Origin: a bacterium | GTDB lineage: Bacteria; UBA8248 | Direction: 5' to 3' | Assembly (NCBI GenBank): GCA_027622355.1 | Contig: JAQBZT010000017.1 | Coordinates: forward strand, 1 to 18,701 | DNA length: 18,701 nucleotides | Shown: positions 1 to 7,224 of the stretch, piece after piece | Position numbering within the stretch: the first letter of the stretch is position 1 | Layout of the letters: the number at the start of each line of letters is the position of its first letter | Notes under the pieces: generated by a model | The model's input: the letters and a program-made list of their open reading frames with translations, nothing else | The model's database searches: none | What the model was told of the DNA's origin: nothing | Position numbers and translations under genes: made by a program

Positions 1-659
1 TGGCGGCGCGCGTCATGGCGGGGGGGACGCTCGAGGAGCTCGGCGTGACGCAGGACTCGGTGGTCTCCCACTACGGGGTGAAGGAGGCGGTTTTCCCCTT
101 CAAAAAGTTCCCGGGGGAGGATGTACTTCTCGGTCCCGAGATGAAGTCCACGGGCGAGGTGATGGGGCTGGCGCCGGATTTCCCGGCGGCCTTTCTCAAG
201 TCGCAACTCGGGGCGGGTTCGGAGGTGCCTTCCGGCGGGCGGGCGTTCGTCTCGGTGCGCGATGAGGACAAGGCGGCGGCGGTGCCGGTGGCGCAGGCGC
301 TGGTCGAGCTGGGTTTTGAGATCGTGGCGACGGACGGGACGCACCGGTTCCTCGACTCGAACGGGATACCCGCACGCAAGGTCCACAAAGTGACCGACGG
401 CGAGCGGCCCCATATCGTTGATCTGATGGAGCAGGATGAGATTGCATTTGTCCTGAACACGACAGAGGGCAAGCAGTCGAAGCTGGACAGCTACTCCATC
501 CGAAGGACCGCCCTTTTGCGGAATATTTTCTACTGCACGACGCTCGCGGCTGCCCAGGCGGCCACGCGCGCGATGCGCTCGCTCCGGGAAGGGAAAACCG
601 CCGTCCGCTCACTCCAGGCCTATCACGGCAGCGGGACGGGCGTGGCTGAAAGGGTATGA
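1..659 (+). CDS. carB: Carbamoyl-phosphate synthase large subunit, C-terminal part (5' end outside window)
   Basis: The large subunit of carbamoyl-phosphate synthase makes carbamoyl phosphate from bicarbonate, ammonia (delivered by CarA) and two ATP, feeding pyrimidine and arginine synthesis in the cytoplasm. Only about the last 219 residues are present. The frame is open from base 3 (AARVMAGGTLEEL), so the first ATG at 15 is internal. What remains is the end of the second ATP-grasp half (VKEAVFPFKKFPG, LGPEMKSTGEVMG) followed by the C-terminal MGS-like allosteric domain (GRAFVSVRDEDK, ATDGTHRFL, FVLNTTEGKQSKLDSYSIRR). The Ser-Tyr-Ser-Ile-Arg-Arg segment and the domain order are typical of CarB. 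The TGA stop overlaps the start of the next gene by 4 nt (ATGA), which suggests translational coupling. Identification is firm; the upstream part cannot be judged. Confidence 0.97.
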   Translation, partial: AARVMAGGTLEELGVTQDSVVSHYGVKEAVFPFKKFPGEDVLLGPEMKSTGEVMGLAPDFPAAFLKSQLGAGSEVPSGGRAFVSVRDEDKAAAVPVAQALVELGFEIVATDGTHRFLDSNGIPARKVHKVTDGERPHIVDLMEQDEIAFVLNTTEGKQSKLDSYSIRRTALLRNIFYCTTLAAAQAATRAMRSLREGKTAVRSLQAYHGSGTGVAERV

Positions 660-1081
660 GGAAAGGGCGCCGGGTCCGCTTCCTCCTGGCCGCGTTTTTT
701 TCCGCTCTTCTTTCACTCGCCCCTGTGTTTTCCGCATCTGCCGCGGCGGCCGCTCCCTCGCCCGTCCGGCAGGCGTTCGTCCAGCGGCAATCGCGTGTTT
801 GGCTCCGCGCCCGAGGAGAAGTCATCCGGGTTCTAAAAGATGATCTGAAGGGCAGCCGGCATCAGCGGTTCATCGTTCGCCTTGCCGATGGTCTGACGGT
901 TCTGGTTTCCCACAACATCGATCTGGCCGCCCGTGTCCCCGTTCGTCTGGGCGATGGGGTGGAGGTGTTCGGGCGGTATGAATGGAGCCGGAAAGGCGGA
1001 ACGATTCACTGGACGCACCGCGGCACCCGCGGGGAGAAGCCGGGGGGCTGGATACGCCACCGCGGCGCTCTCTTCCGCTGA
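656..1081 (+). CDS. DUF3465-family secreted protein of unknown function
   Basis: A 141-residue protein with a basic N-terminus (MRKGRRVR), a hydrophobic stretch at about 9-27 and an Ala-rich cleavage region (SASA/AAAA, about 27-33), so it is probably exported to the periplasm. The mature part carries the conserved signature of DUF3465: GSRHQRFIV (66-74), HNIDLA (86-91), a Gly-x-Tyr-Glu-Trp segment (106-110), GGTIHWTH (114-121) and a C-terminal GWIRHRG. Several conserved His residues could bind metal or act in catalysis, but I know of no assigned function. The start is ATG 656, inside the carB stop (ATGA), so it is probably translated after carB. It converges with the methyltransferase gene 8 nt downstream. 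Family assignment is from motif recall and fairly strong; function is unknown. Confidence 0.88.
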   Translation: MRKGRRVRFLLAAFFSALLSLAPVFSASAAAAAPSPVRQAFVQRQSRVWLRARGEVIRVLKDDLKGSRHQRFIVRLADGLTVLVSHNIDLAARVPVRLGDGVEVFGRYEWSRKGGTIHWTHRGTRGEKPGGWIRHRGALFR

Positions 1082-1089
1082 GAGGGAAG

Positions 1090-1833
1090 CTACATCTTCT
1101 TTCCTGTGGCGATGAGGCGCGGCCGCGTGGGGGATACGGGAACGCCGTTGTAGTGGCCGTAGAGATTGATGTTGGCGAATCCGGCCTCTTCCAGTAGGCT
1201 TTTGAGTGTTTCGGGCTCGAAAAGGCGCAGGGAGTACATGTATTTTTTCGGTGGGCGCCCGGGGGGATGCACTTCCCGGAAAATCTCGTAGCGGACTTCT
1301 CCGCTGCTGTCGTTGATGTGGCTGGACTCGATAATCCGGTATCCCTCGATGGTGATTTCCTCCTCCGGGGGAATGTGGCTGCGAAGGTGCTCCGGGTTCC
1401 GCACGTCGATATAGATGCCTCCGCCGGGGCGTAGGATGCGGTATGCTTCCTGTGCGGCGGCCTTGTCCTCAGTGATGTCTTGGAAGTACCCGAAAGAAGT
1501 AAACAGGGAGGTTGCCGCGTCGAAGGTTTCCGCGGCGAAGGGCAGTCGCCGGATGTCCCCGCGGACCCAGGAGAGCCGCGGTTCTTGTTTCCGGGCCTGG
1601 TGCAGGAGCGAGAGGCTGAAGTCGAGACCGACGGGCCGGTAGGCATTTTCTTTCCACTTCCGGCTGTGGCGGCCGTAGCCGCAGGCCAGATCCAGGATGC
1701 GCGCCCGGGGGGGGAGATCGAGAAGCAATTCGACGGAGGCCGTTTGGACGGGCGTCCACGAATCCTCCGCGCGCTGCATGAGCGGGTAGTCTGCGTCGAA
1801 GGAAGTTTCATACCAAGGCTTGTCGGATGTCAT
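1090..1833 (-). CDS. Class I SAM-dependent methyltransferase
   Basis: A soluble protein of 247 residues from ATG 1833; an in-frame TTG at 1839 would add two residues. Motif I of Rossmann-fold methyltransferases is clear (ILDLACGYGRHS, about 46-57), followed by an acidic residue after strand 2 (PVGLDFS) that should hold the SAM ribose, and by GDIRRLPFAAETFDAATSLF and AAAQEAYRILRPGGGIYIDV, matching motifs II and III. The N-terminal WYETSFDADYPL is common in small-molecule methyltransferases of this type. The substrate cannot be told from sequence. No good Shine-Dalgarno sequence precedes either start. The gene is divergent from the small membrane protein (68 nt from ATG to ATG) and convergent with the DUF3465 gene, so it is probably a single-gene transcript. 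Confidence 0.9.
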   Translation of the reverse strand: MTSDKPWYETSFDADYPLMQRAEDSWTPVQTASVELLLDLPPRARILDLACGYGRHSRKWKENAYRPVGLDFSLSLLHQARKQEPRLSWVRGDIRRLPFAAETFDAATSLFTSFGYFQDITEDKAAAQEAYRILRPGGGIYIDVRNPEHLRSHIPPEEEITIEGYRIIESSHINDSSGEVRYEIFREVHPPGRPPKKYMYSLRLFEPETLKSLLEEAGFANINLYGHYNGVPVSPTRPRLIATGKKM

Positions 1834-1901
1834 GGCCAAGTCTTACGCCGAGAAGGAGCCGGCTTCAGCGCTCGCAAGGGCGGTATCGGGGGAAAGAAAT
1901 T

Positions 1902-2174
1902 ATGATTATCCGTCTTCTCTTTTATCTGTTTCTCGCTTGGGCAATTTACTACGCGATGACCTCAATCTTCAAAGGGAAGGGAGAGGGGCGGGAGCCGGGC
2001 CATGGCGGGGAAGGCTTCGAGGGCGAGCTTCGGGCCTGCCCCGAGTGCCACACGTATTTTCCGCCGGATACGGGTGTTTTAAAAAAGGCGGGGGAAGAGC
2101 GGCTGCTCTTTTGCGGGCCGGATTGCGCCGAGCAGTTTGCGGCCCGGGGCAAGCCCAAGGAAGAAAAAAGCTAA
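1902..2174 (+). CDS. Small membrane-anchored cysteine-motif protein
   Basis: A 90-residue protein. I chose ATG 1902 because a purine-rich GGGGGAAAGAA precedes it and translation then opens directly with a hydrophobic helix (about 2-22, MIIRLLFYLFLAWAIYYAM). Earlier in-frame starts would add a basic tail before the helix. After a charged, Gly-rich linker comes CPEC (Cys46, Cys49), then FCGPDC (Cys71, Cys75), a CxxC...CxxxC arrangement expected to form one small treble-clef-like zinc site. The layout of one anchor helix plus a small Cys4 module resembles PP0621-type proteins. That resemblance is inference from layout, and I know of no function for that type. The gene is followed by 144 nt before the transaldolase and may be transcribed with it. 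Confidence 0.75.
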   Translation: MIIRLLFYLFLAWAIYYAMTSIFKGKGEGREPGHGGEGFEGELRACPECHTYFPPDTGVLKKAGEERLLFCGPDCAEQFAARGKPKEEKS

Positions 2175-2318
2175 GGTTCAGAGGAGACCGCCGGCTTCCC
2201 CTTGGTGTTCGGGACGTTGACTTTTCGGGGTCGTACCTTCATCTTTTTCATTACTTGGGGTATGGAGATGCCCCCCGGGTTGCAGTAAACACCTGTTTTG
2301 AATGGCGGGGGAGTATCC

Positions 2319-2969
2319 ATGAAGATCTTTATCGACACGGCGAACCTGGATGAGATTCGAGAGGCGGCCTCGCTCGGCGTTTTAGATGGGGTGACCACCA
2401 ATCCCTCTCTTATCGCCAAAGAGGGGGCGGACATCCATGCCCGGATCAAGGAAATCTGCGGGATTGTGGACGGCCCCGTCAGTGCCGAAGTGGTGGCCAC
2501 CGAGTGGGAGGAGATGGTCGAAGAGGGGCGGACCCTTGCCGCCATCCACGAGAATGTTGTCGTCAAAGTGCCCGTCGGGCCCGCAGGCCTTCGGGCGGCG
2601 AGCAAATTCCGCGAGGAGAACATCCGCACGAATGTGACCTTGATCTTTAATCCGGCCCAGGCGCTTCTCGCGGCGAAGGCGGGCGCCTCTTTCGTGAGTC
2701 CTTTTGTCGGGCGTCTTGACGACATCGGCCAGTCGGGCATGGATATGGTCGCGGACATCGTTCAGATTTTCCAGAATTACGATTTCGCGACGGAAGTTCT
2801 CGTGGCCAGCGTCCGCAATCCCGTCCATTTTCTCCAAGCTGCCAGCATGGGCGCGGATATCGCCACCTTACCCTTCAAGGTCATTGGCCAGCTGCTGAAT
2901 CATCCGTTGACGGATATCGGTCTGGAGAAGTTTCTTTCTGACTGGCGGCAGGCGCAGCAACTGCGCTGA
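2319..2969 (+). CDS. tal: Transaldolase, short TalC/FSA-like form
   Basis: Transaldolase moves a dihydroxyacetone unit between sedoheptulose 7-phosphate and fructose 6-phosphate in the non-oxidative pentose phosphate pathway. The protein has 216 residues, the size of the short single-domain TIM-barrel class. It begins MKIFIDTANLDEI, with GVTTNPSL at 24-31. The Schiff-base lysine is Lys83 in VVVKVPV. The segment SPFVGRLDDIG has Phe129 where E. coli fructose-6-phosphate aldolase FsaA has Tyr131; a Phe here is typical of true transaldolases. ATG 2319 is preferred over TTG 2298 because GGGGGAG sits just upstream and residue 1 then matches the family's N-terminus. The FmdB-type gene follows after 24 nt on the same strand. 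Confidence 0.95.
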   Translation: MKIFIDTANLDEIREAASLGVLDGVTTNPSLIAKEGADIHARIKEICGIVDGPVSAEVVATEWEEMVEEGRTLAAIHENVVVKVPVGPAGLRAASKFREENIRTNVTLIFNPAQALLAAKAGASFVSPFVGRLDDIGQSGMDMVADIVQIFQNYDFATEVLVASVRNPVHFLQAASMGADIATLPFKVIGQLLNHPLTDIGLEKFLSDWRQAQQLR

Positions 2970-2993
2970 CCGCTTTTACGGGAGTGGCATTCG

Positions 2994-3218
2994 ATGCCGA
3001 TGTATGAATACCTCTGTGCGAAGTGTGAACGTGATTTTGAGAAACTGATTTCATCCTCCGAGAGCGATGAGAGGATGACATGCCCGGAATGCGGATCGCA
3101 CAATGTCCGGAAGAAACTCTCCCTGTTTGGCGTCGGAGCGAAAGCCTCTCTCGGGGGCGGCACTTCCTCGTTTGGCGGAGGCGGCTGCTGCAGCGGCGGA
3201 GCCTGCTCTTGCCATTAG
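2994..3218 (+). CDS. FmdB/CxxC-type zinc-ribbon protein
   Basis: A 74-residue protein beginning MPMYEYLCAKCERDFEKL, the hallmark of the FmdB (CxxC_CxxC_SSSS) zinc-ribbon family. Cys8/Cys11 and Cys30/Cys33 (CPEC) should bind one zinc. FmdB was named as a putative regulator of formamidase genes, but most members have no proven role. The last third is a Gly/Ser-rich tail ending in several cysteines (GGGGCCSGGACSCH), which is common in longer family members and may bind metal. A GGGAG upstream supports the ATG at 2994. It lies 24 nt after the transaldolase stop and is probably co-transcribed with it. Confidence 0.9.
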   Translation: MPMYEYLCAKCERDFEKLISSSESDERMTCPECGSHNVRKKLSLFGVGAKASLGGGTSSFGGGGCCSGGACSCH

Positions 3219-3293
3219 TGCTAGCCGCGTCCATGAATTCTGCTCGATGGGTTCAGCCTTCTCTCCTTACCTTGCCTGATGACGGAGGCGTTC

Positions 3294-4547
3294 ATGCCGA
3301 AGAAGCCTGTTGAGAAGGTCAGCATCCTTGACACGTCTGGGGCCCAGTTCATGGCCGCAGCCGACAAAATGAATCTCGATGATGATATGCGGATTCTCCT
3401 GAAGTCGCCGTTTCGGGAGGTCCGCGTGGAGGTGCCGCTGCGGAAAGACGACGGTTCGCTCGTCGTTTATAGCGGCTATCGCGTGCAGTTCAACGGGGCG
3501 CGCGGGCCGTTCAAGGGGGGCATCCGCTACCACCCGGATGTGACCTGGCATGAGATTTGCGGTCTGGCGGAGCTCATGGCCTGGAAAACAGCCCTGGTGA
3601 ATATCCCCTTCGGCGGCGCGAAGGGTGGCGTCGATGTGGATGTGAAGGACCTCTCCCGAGCCGAACTCGAGCGCCTGACCCGGAAGTTCATATCCCGTAT
3701 CGGCCGGATCCTGGGTCCTTACCGGGACATCCCGGCGCCCGACATGAACACGAACGCCCAGGTGATGGCCTGGGTGATGGACGAGTACAGCAGCCGGAAC
3801 GGCTACAGCCTGGCGGCGGTGACCGGAAAGCCCATTGCCCTCGGCGGGTCGGCGGGCCGGGAGGAGGCGACAGGCAATGGCGTTGTGATGGTGTTTGGAG
3901 AGATGGCCAAGAAAGAGAAGTGGGACCCCGAAAAGATGACGGCCGCGGTCCAGGGATTCGGGAACGTGGGCAGCTATGCCTCCCTTTTCCTCTCGCAGCT
4001 TGGCGTGAAGGTGCAGGCCATCTCCGATGTGACCGGGGCCTATTATTCGGGAAAGGGGATTGACCTCAATCATGCCCTGGCTTACCGGGTCAGCCACGGC
4101 GATCTGTCGGGCCTGGATGGCGTCGAGCAGATCACGAACGAGGAGCTTCTGGCGCTGGATGTGGATGTTTTGGTGCCGGCGGCGCTCGGCGGTGTGATTC
4201 ATGCCGAGAATGCGAACGATGTGCGGGCGCGGATTGTTCTGGAGGCGGCCAACGCGCCGGTGACCGACGCGGGCGAAAAAATTCTGCTGGACAAGAATGT
4301 TTATATTGTGCCCGACATTCTGGCCAATGCGGGCGGCGTGATTGTGTCCTATTTCGAGTGGGTCCAGAATATTCAGCAGTTCACCTGGAGCAAGAAAAAG
4401 GTGAATACCGAACTTCGCCGGATTTTGGTCCACGCCGCTGGCCGGGTACATGATCTGGCCGAAAAGGAGAGGACCTCCCTGCGAACAGCGGCTTATATGA
4501 TAGCCATCGAACGGGTGGCCGAGGCGGAGCGTCTTCGGGGAGCCTGA
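3294..4547 (+). CDS. gdhA: Glutamate dehydrogenase (Glu/Leu/Phe/Val dehydrogenase family)
   Basis: This enzyme interconverts glutamate and 2-oxoglutarate plus ammonia with a nicotinamide cofactor, joining nitrogen metabolism to the TCA cycle. It has 417 residues from ATG 3294, chosen because GGAGG at 3284-3288 is ideally placed; ATG 3279 would add five residues. Visible residues are Lys74 in KGGIRYHP and Lys98 in MAWKTA (substrate binding), the catalytic Lys110 in PFGGAKGGV, and Asp150 in PAPDMNT. The Rossmann dinucleotide motif GFGNVG is at 221-226. The MAWKTA segment and length favour a glutamate dehydrogenase of the hexameric 50-kDa class over leucine or phenylalanine enzymes. An aspartate near the end of the second Rossmann strand (ISDVTG) hints at NAD preference, but that is not decisive. 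The ABC ATPase gene follows after 30 nt. Confidence 0.94.
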   Translation: MPKKPVEKVSILDTSGAQFMAAADKMNLDDDMRILLKSPFREVRVEVPLRKDDGSLVVYSGYRVQFNGARGPFKGGIRYHPDVTWHEICGLAELMAWKTALVNIPFGGAKGGVDVDVKDLSRAELERLTRKFISRIGRILGPYRDIPAPDMNTNAQVMAWVMDEYSSRNGYSLAAVTGKPIALGGSAGREEATGNGVVMVFGEMAKKEKWDPEKMTAAVQGFGNVGSYASLFLSQLGVKVQAISDVTGAYYSGKGIDLNHALAYRVSHGDLSGLDGVEQITNEELLALDVDVLVPAALGGVIHAENANDVRARIVLEAANAPVTDAGEKILLDKNVYIVPDILANAGGVIVSYFEWVQNIQQFTWSKKKVNTELRRILVHAAGRVHDLAEKERTSLRTAAYMIAIERVAEAERLRGA

Positions 4548-4577
4548 TGGCCTCCTGCCAGTTTTGCGGAGCATTGT

Positions 4578-5501
4578 TTGTCTGAAGATTTCCATGTTCA
4601 TGCCACAGGCCTGAGAAAATCCTTCGGGGCGCTGCACGCCGTGGACGGGATTTCGTTTCACGTCCGGCGGGGGGAGTGCTACGGCTTTTTGGGGCCGAAC
4701 GGCGCGGGCAAAACCACCACCATCCGGATGCTCCATGGGGCTGTCCGCCCGGATGCGGGCGATCTGCGCGTGCTGGACTTCAAAATGCCCCAACAGGCCC
4801 GCCTGGCACGCGAGCGGATGGGCATCGTTTCCCAGGAAGATACGCTCGACAGGGAGTTGACGGTCCGCCAGAACCTGTGGGTTTTCGCGATGTATCACGG
4901 CATCTCCCGCCGCGACTCCCGCAGCCGGATTGATTCGCTCCTGGATTTCGTCCAGCTCGGAGATAAGGTGGATGCGCAAATCAAGGTTCTCTCGGGCGGA
5001 ATGAAGCGACGGCTCCACATCGCCCGGGCGCTTCTCCACCAGCCGCAGATCCTGGTTCTCGATGAGCCGACGACGGGGCTCGATCCCCAGGCGCGCCATC
5101 TGGTCTGGCAACGCCTCCGCGAGCTTCGCCGGCAGGGGCTGACGATTCTCCTCACCACCCACTATATGGAAGAGGCCGCCCAGCTCTGCGATCGCATTTC
5201 GGTGATCGATGAAGGGAAGTTTCTGGTGGAGGGCGGGCCCGCAGAACTGGTGGAAGCGCATGTGGGAGAAGAAGTACTCGAATTCCGCGGCATGGAAGAG
5301 GACGAGAAAAACATCCTCTCCGCCCTGGAGGGTCTTCCCGTTGACTGGGAGCACGCGGGCGATACGCTTTATGTGTATTGCCGCAACGGAACCCCCATCA
5401 TGGAACGCCTGATATCCAGCGGGAGGTCGGATTTCATCCGGCGGCCTGCCTCACTCGAGGATTTGTTTCTGCGCCTTACCGGCCGGGAGATACGCGAATG
5501 A
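4578..5501 (+). CDS. ABC transporter ATP-binding protein (NodI/DrrA-like)
   Basis: The ATPase subunit of an ABC-2 type exporter, 307 residues. It contains Walker A GPNGAGKT (39-46), a Q-loop near 86 (VSQED), the signature LSGGM (138-142), Walker B ILVLDE (158-163), the D-loop TTGLDP and the switch histidine His195 in TTHYMEEA. The C-terminal 85 or so residues form the extra domain usual in NodI/DrrA-type ATPases (about 230-307). The start is taken as TTG 4578, since GGAG at 4568-4571 is well spaced and no in-frame ATG lies nearby before the conserved core. Its stop overlaps the permease start (ATGA), so the two subunits are translationally coupled. The substrate is unknown; relatives export lipo-oligosaccharides, drugs or lipids. 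Confidence 0.95.
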   Translation: MSEDFHVHATGLRKSFGALHAVDGISFHVRRGECYGFLGPNGAGKTTTIRMLHGAVRPDAGDLRVLDFKMPQQARLARERMGIVSQEDTLDRELTVRQNLWVFAMYHGISRRDSRSRIDSLLDFVQLGDKVDAQIKVLSGGMKRRLHIARALLHQPQILVLDEPTTGLDPQARHLVWQRLRELRRQGLTILLTTHYMEEAAQLCDRISVIDEGKFLVEGGPAELVEAHVGEEVLEFRGMEEDEKNILSALEGLPVDWEHAGDTLYVYCRNGTPIMERLISSGRSDFIRRPASLEDLFLRLTGREIRE

Positions 5502-6274
5502 TGCTCTCCGGGTTTGCCCCGAGCCACCGGGCCTACCGCGTCTGGATCCGGCATCTGGTCTATTACCGCTCCTATTTTCTCGCCGAGTGGGCGGGCAATC
5601 TGGGAGAGCATTTCCTCTGGCTCCTCGCGTTCGGCTACGGGCTGGGAAGGCTCGTCCCCTCCCTGGACGGATTGAGCTACGCCCAGTTCATCGGGCCGGG
5701 GATTGTCGTTTCGATCGCCATGTGGACCTCCTCCTACGAGTCCACCTACGGCGTCTTCTCCCGAATGCGGATTCAGAACATCTACGAGGCCATGCTCTCG
5801 GCGCCGCTCACGATCGGAGACGTGGTGCTCGGCGATCTGCTGTGGTGCGCCACGCGGGCCCTGATCAGTTCCACTTTGATGATCGTCGTCCTCACACTCT
5901 TCGGTCTGGTCGGCTCGCCGTGGGCGATCGCGGCCCTGCCGATTCTCTTCCTGGAAGGGTTGATGTTCGCGGGTCTCGGAATGATGGCGGCGACGATGGC
6001 GCCGAGCTTTTCCTTGTTCAATTTCCATTTCTCCATCGTCGTGATGCCCATGTTCTTTTTCGCCGGGACGATGTTTCCGATCAGCGGGCTGCCCGAATGG
6101 GTGCAGAAAATATCGGCCTTCCTGCCGCTCACCCATGCGGTCCAACTGGTGCGGGGGCTGATCATCTACGGAAAGGCGGAGTCGCTGGTTTGGCATCTGT
6201 CTTACCTGGTCTTGTGCACGGTGGTTTTCCTCAGCGCCGCCTGTTATCTCGTCGGCCGGAAGCTTGAGGTCTGA
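5498..6274 (+). CDS. ABC-2 type transporter permease (NodJ-like)
   Basis: The membrane partner of the preceding ATPase, 258 residues. Six hydrophobic segments are visible at roughly 35-52, 63-80, 110-135, 143-166, 178-196 and 232-252, the normal topology for ABC-2 permeases. The conserved stretch near the end (FFFAGTMFPISGLPEWVQKISAFLPLTHAVQLVRG, about 186-220) is the ABC-2 signature and closely follows the NodJ pattern. ATG 5498 lies inside the ATPase stop codon as ATGA; a second ATG follows immediately. The DNA glycosylase starts 1 nt after this stop. One ATPase and one permease make a half-exporter that would act as a homodimer of each. Confidence 0.93.
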   Translation: MMLSGFAPSHRAYRVWIRHLVYYRSYFLAEWAGNLGEHFLWLLAFGYGLGRLVPSLDGLSYAQFIGPGIVVSIAMWTSSYESTYGVFSRMRIQNIYEAMLSAPLTIGDVVLGDLLWCATRALISSTLMIVVLTLFGLVGSPWAIAALPILFLEGLMFAGLGMMAATMAPSFSLFNFHFSIVVMPMFFFAGTMFPISGLPEWVQKISAFLPLTHAVQLVRGLIIYGKAESLVWHLSYLVLCTVVFLSAACYLVGRKLEV

Positions 6275-6275
6275 C

Positions 6276-7196
6276 ATGGGAGAGAAAAGGGTCGTCCTGC
6301 CCATCCGGGGCCCTTTTCTTTTTCACGAGAGCGTTGTGCGCTTCCAGAACTCTCCCGATGAATTGATCAACTGCTATGACGGCGAGGCTTTCCGCCGGGT
6401 CGTTCACAACGCTGCGGGTGGGCATTTTCTCTTGGAGGCGCGCTCCGGGGGAAAGTCGCAGGTGGAGATGCGGCTTCTTGCACCGGGGAAAATCAATGGG
6501 GATATGGTCGAGGCGGGGGAGCGGACCCTGCGCCATATTTTGGCGGCCGATCTGAATCTCGCCCCTTTTTACCGCATGGCCCGGGAGGATGCCCGCCTCG
6601 CGCCGATTGTGAAAGCCTTTCGCGGCCTCAAGCCCGTCCGCTACGGCACTCTTTTTGAAGCCCTCCTCACCGCCATCACCACTCAGCAGGTGAACCTCAC
6701 CTTCGGCGGGCGCATCCGCGCGCGGGTGGTTAAGCGTTGGGGAGAGCGGCTGTCGCTAAACGGTAAAATCCACTATGCGTTTCCCTCTCCCGGCCGCATC
6801 GCGCGCACCCGGGTGAGTTCTTACCGGAACTTGCAATTCTCCGAGCGCAAGGCCGAGTATGTGATAGGTGCGGCGCAGGAGGTCGCCTCAGGCGCGCTGG
6901 ATGAGGCGGCCCTTGCCGCGCTCTCCTCGGAGGCGGCGATCGAGCGGCTGGTTCAGCTTCGCGGCATCGGCCGGTGGACGGCCGAGCAGGCGCTTCTCCG
7001 CGCCTTGGGTCGGGTAGATGTCCTGCCCGCGGGGGATCTGGGCGTCCAAAAGGTGGTGGGGCGCTACTGCTACGGCGAGGACAAGGTTTCGGAAGCGAAG
7101 GTCCGCATCTGGGAGAAAAAGTGGGCGCCCTGGGGCTCTCTGGCGATGACCTACCTTTTTGCGGCCTGGCGGAAGGGCATCGCTCCTTCCCGGTAG
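6276..7196 (+). CDS. alkA: HhH-GPD DNA glycosylase, AlkA-like (3-methyladenine glycosylase II type)
   Basis: Enzymes of this family cut damaged alkylated bases from DNA and start base-excision repair. The protein has 306 residues. An N-terminal domain of about 110 residues is followed by an all-helical HhH-GPD core: SLFEALL-type entry helix (GTLFEALLTAITTQQVN, 124-140), the hairpin LRGIGRWTAEQAL (228-240), and a Gly/Pro-rich loop PAGDLGVQ whose Asp254 is the expected catalytic residue. I see no Cys4 iron-sulphur cluster, so it is not MutY/Nth-like. The start is ATG 6276, with GAGG at 6266-6269 lying inside the end of the permease gene; a TTG at 6264 is less likely. The close spacing to the permease suggests coupled translation although the functions look unrelated. 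Confidence 0.88.
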   Translation: MGEKRVVLPIRGPFLFHESVVRFQNSPDELINCYDGEAFRRVVHNAAGGHFLLEARSGGKSQVEMRLLAPGKINGDMVEAGERTLRHILAADLNLAPFYRMAREDARLAPIVKAFRGLKPVRYGTLFEALLTAITTQQVNLTFGGRIRARVVKRWGERLSLNGKIHYAFPSPGRIARTRVSSYRNLQFSERKAEYVIGAAQEVASGALDEAALAALSSEAAIERLVQLRGIGRWTAEQALLRALGRVDVLPAGDLGVQKVVGRYCYGEDKVSEAKVRIWEKKWAPWGSLAMTYLFAAWRKGIAPSR

Positions 7197-7224
7197 AAAA
7201 CTTTCCGTTTCACGGGAGAGATGC

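Noticed and set aside
870..1811. A 313-codon minus-strand frame overlapping the methyltransferase and the DUF3465 gene
   Set aside because: It is a second frame of the methyltransferase strand with Ser/Pro/Arg-rich sequence and no motifs, while the methyltransferase frame shows clear SAM motifs.
2217..2245. TTGACT as a -35 element for the transaldolase gene
   Set aside because: No acceptable -10 hexamer lies 16-18 nt downstream (CATCTT and neighbours match poorly).
3219..3293. A promoter for glutamate dehydrogenase in the 75-bp gap after the FmdB-type gene
   Set aside because: TTGCCA with ATGAAT at 18 nt is too weak to support; the gene may be read through from upstream.
3267..5354. A 695-codon open frame on the minus strand opposite glutamate dehydrogenase and the ABC ATPase
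   Set aside because: It lies wholly across two well-conserved plus-strand genes, shows no family motif and is rich in His, Arg and Pro, as expected when a GC-rich gene is read in antisense. It is a composition shadow.
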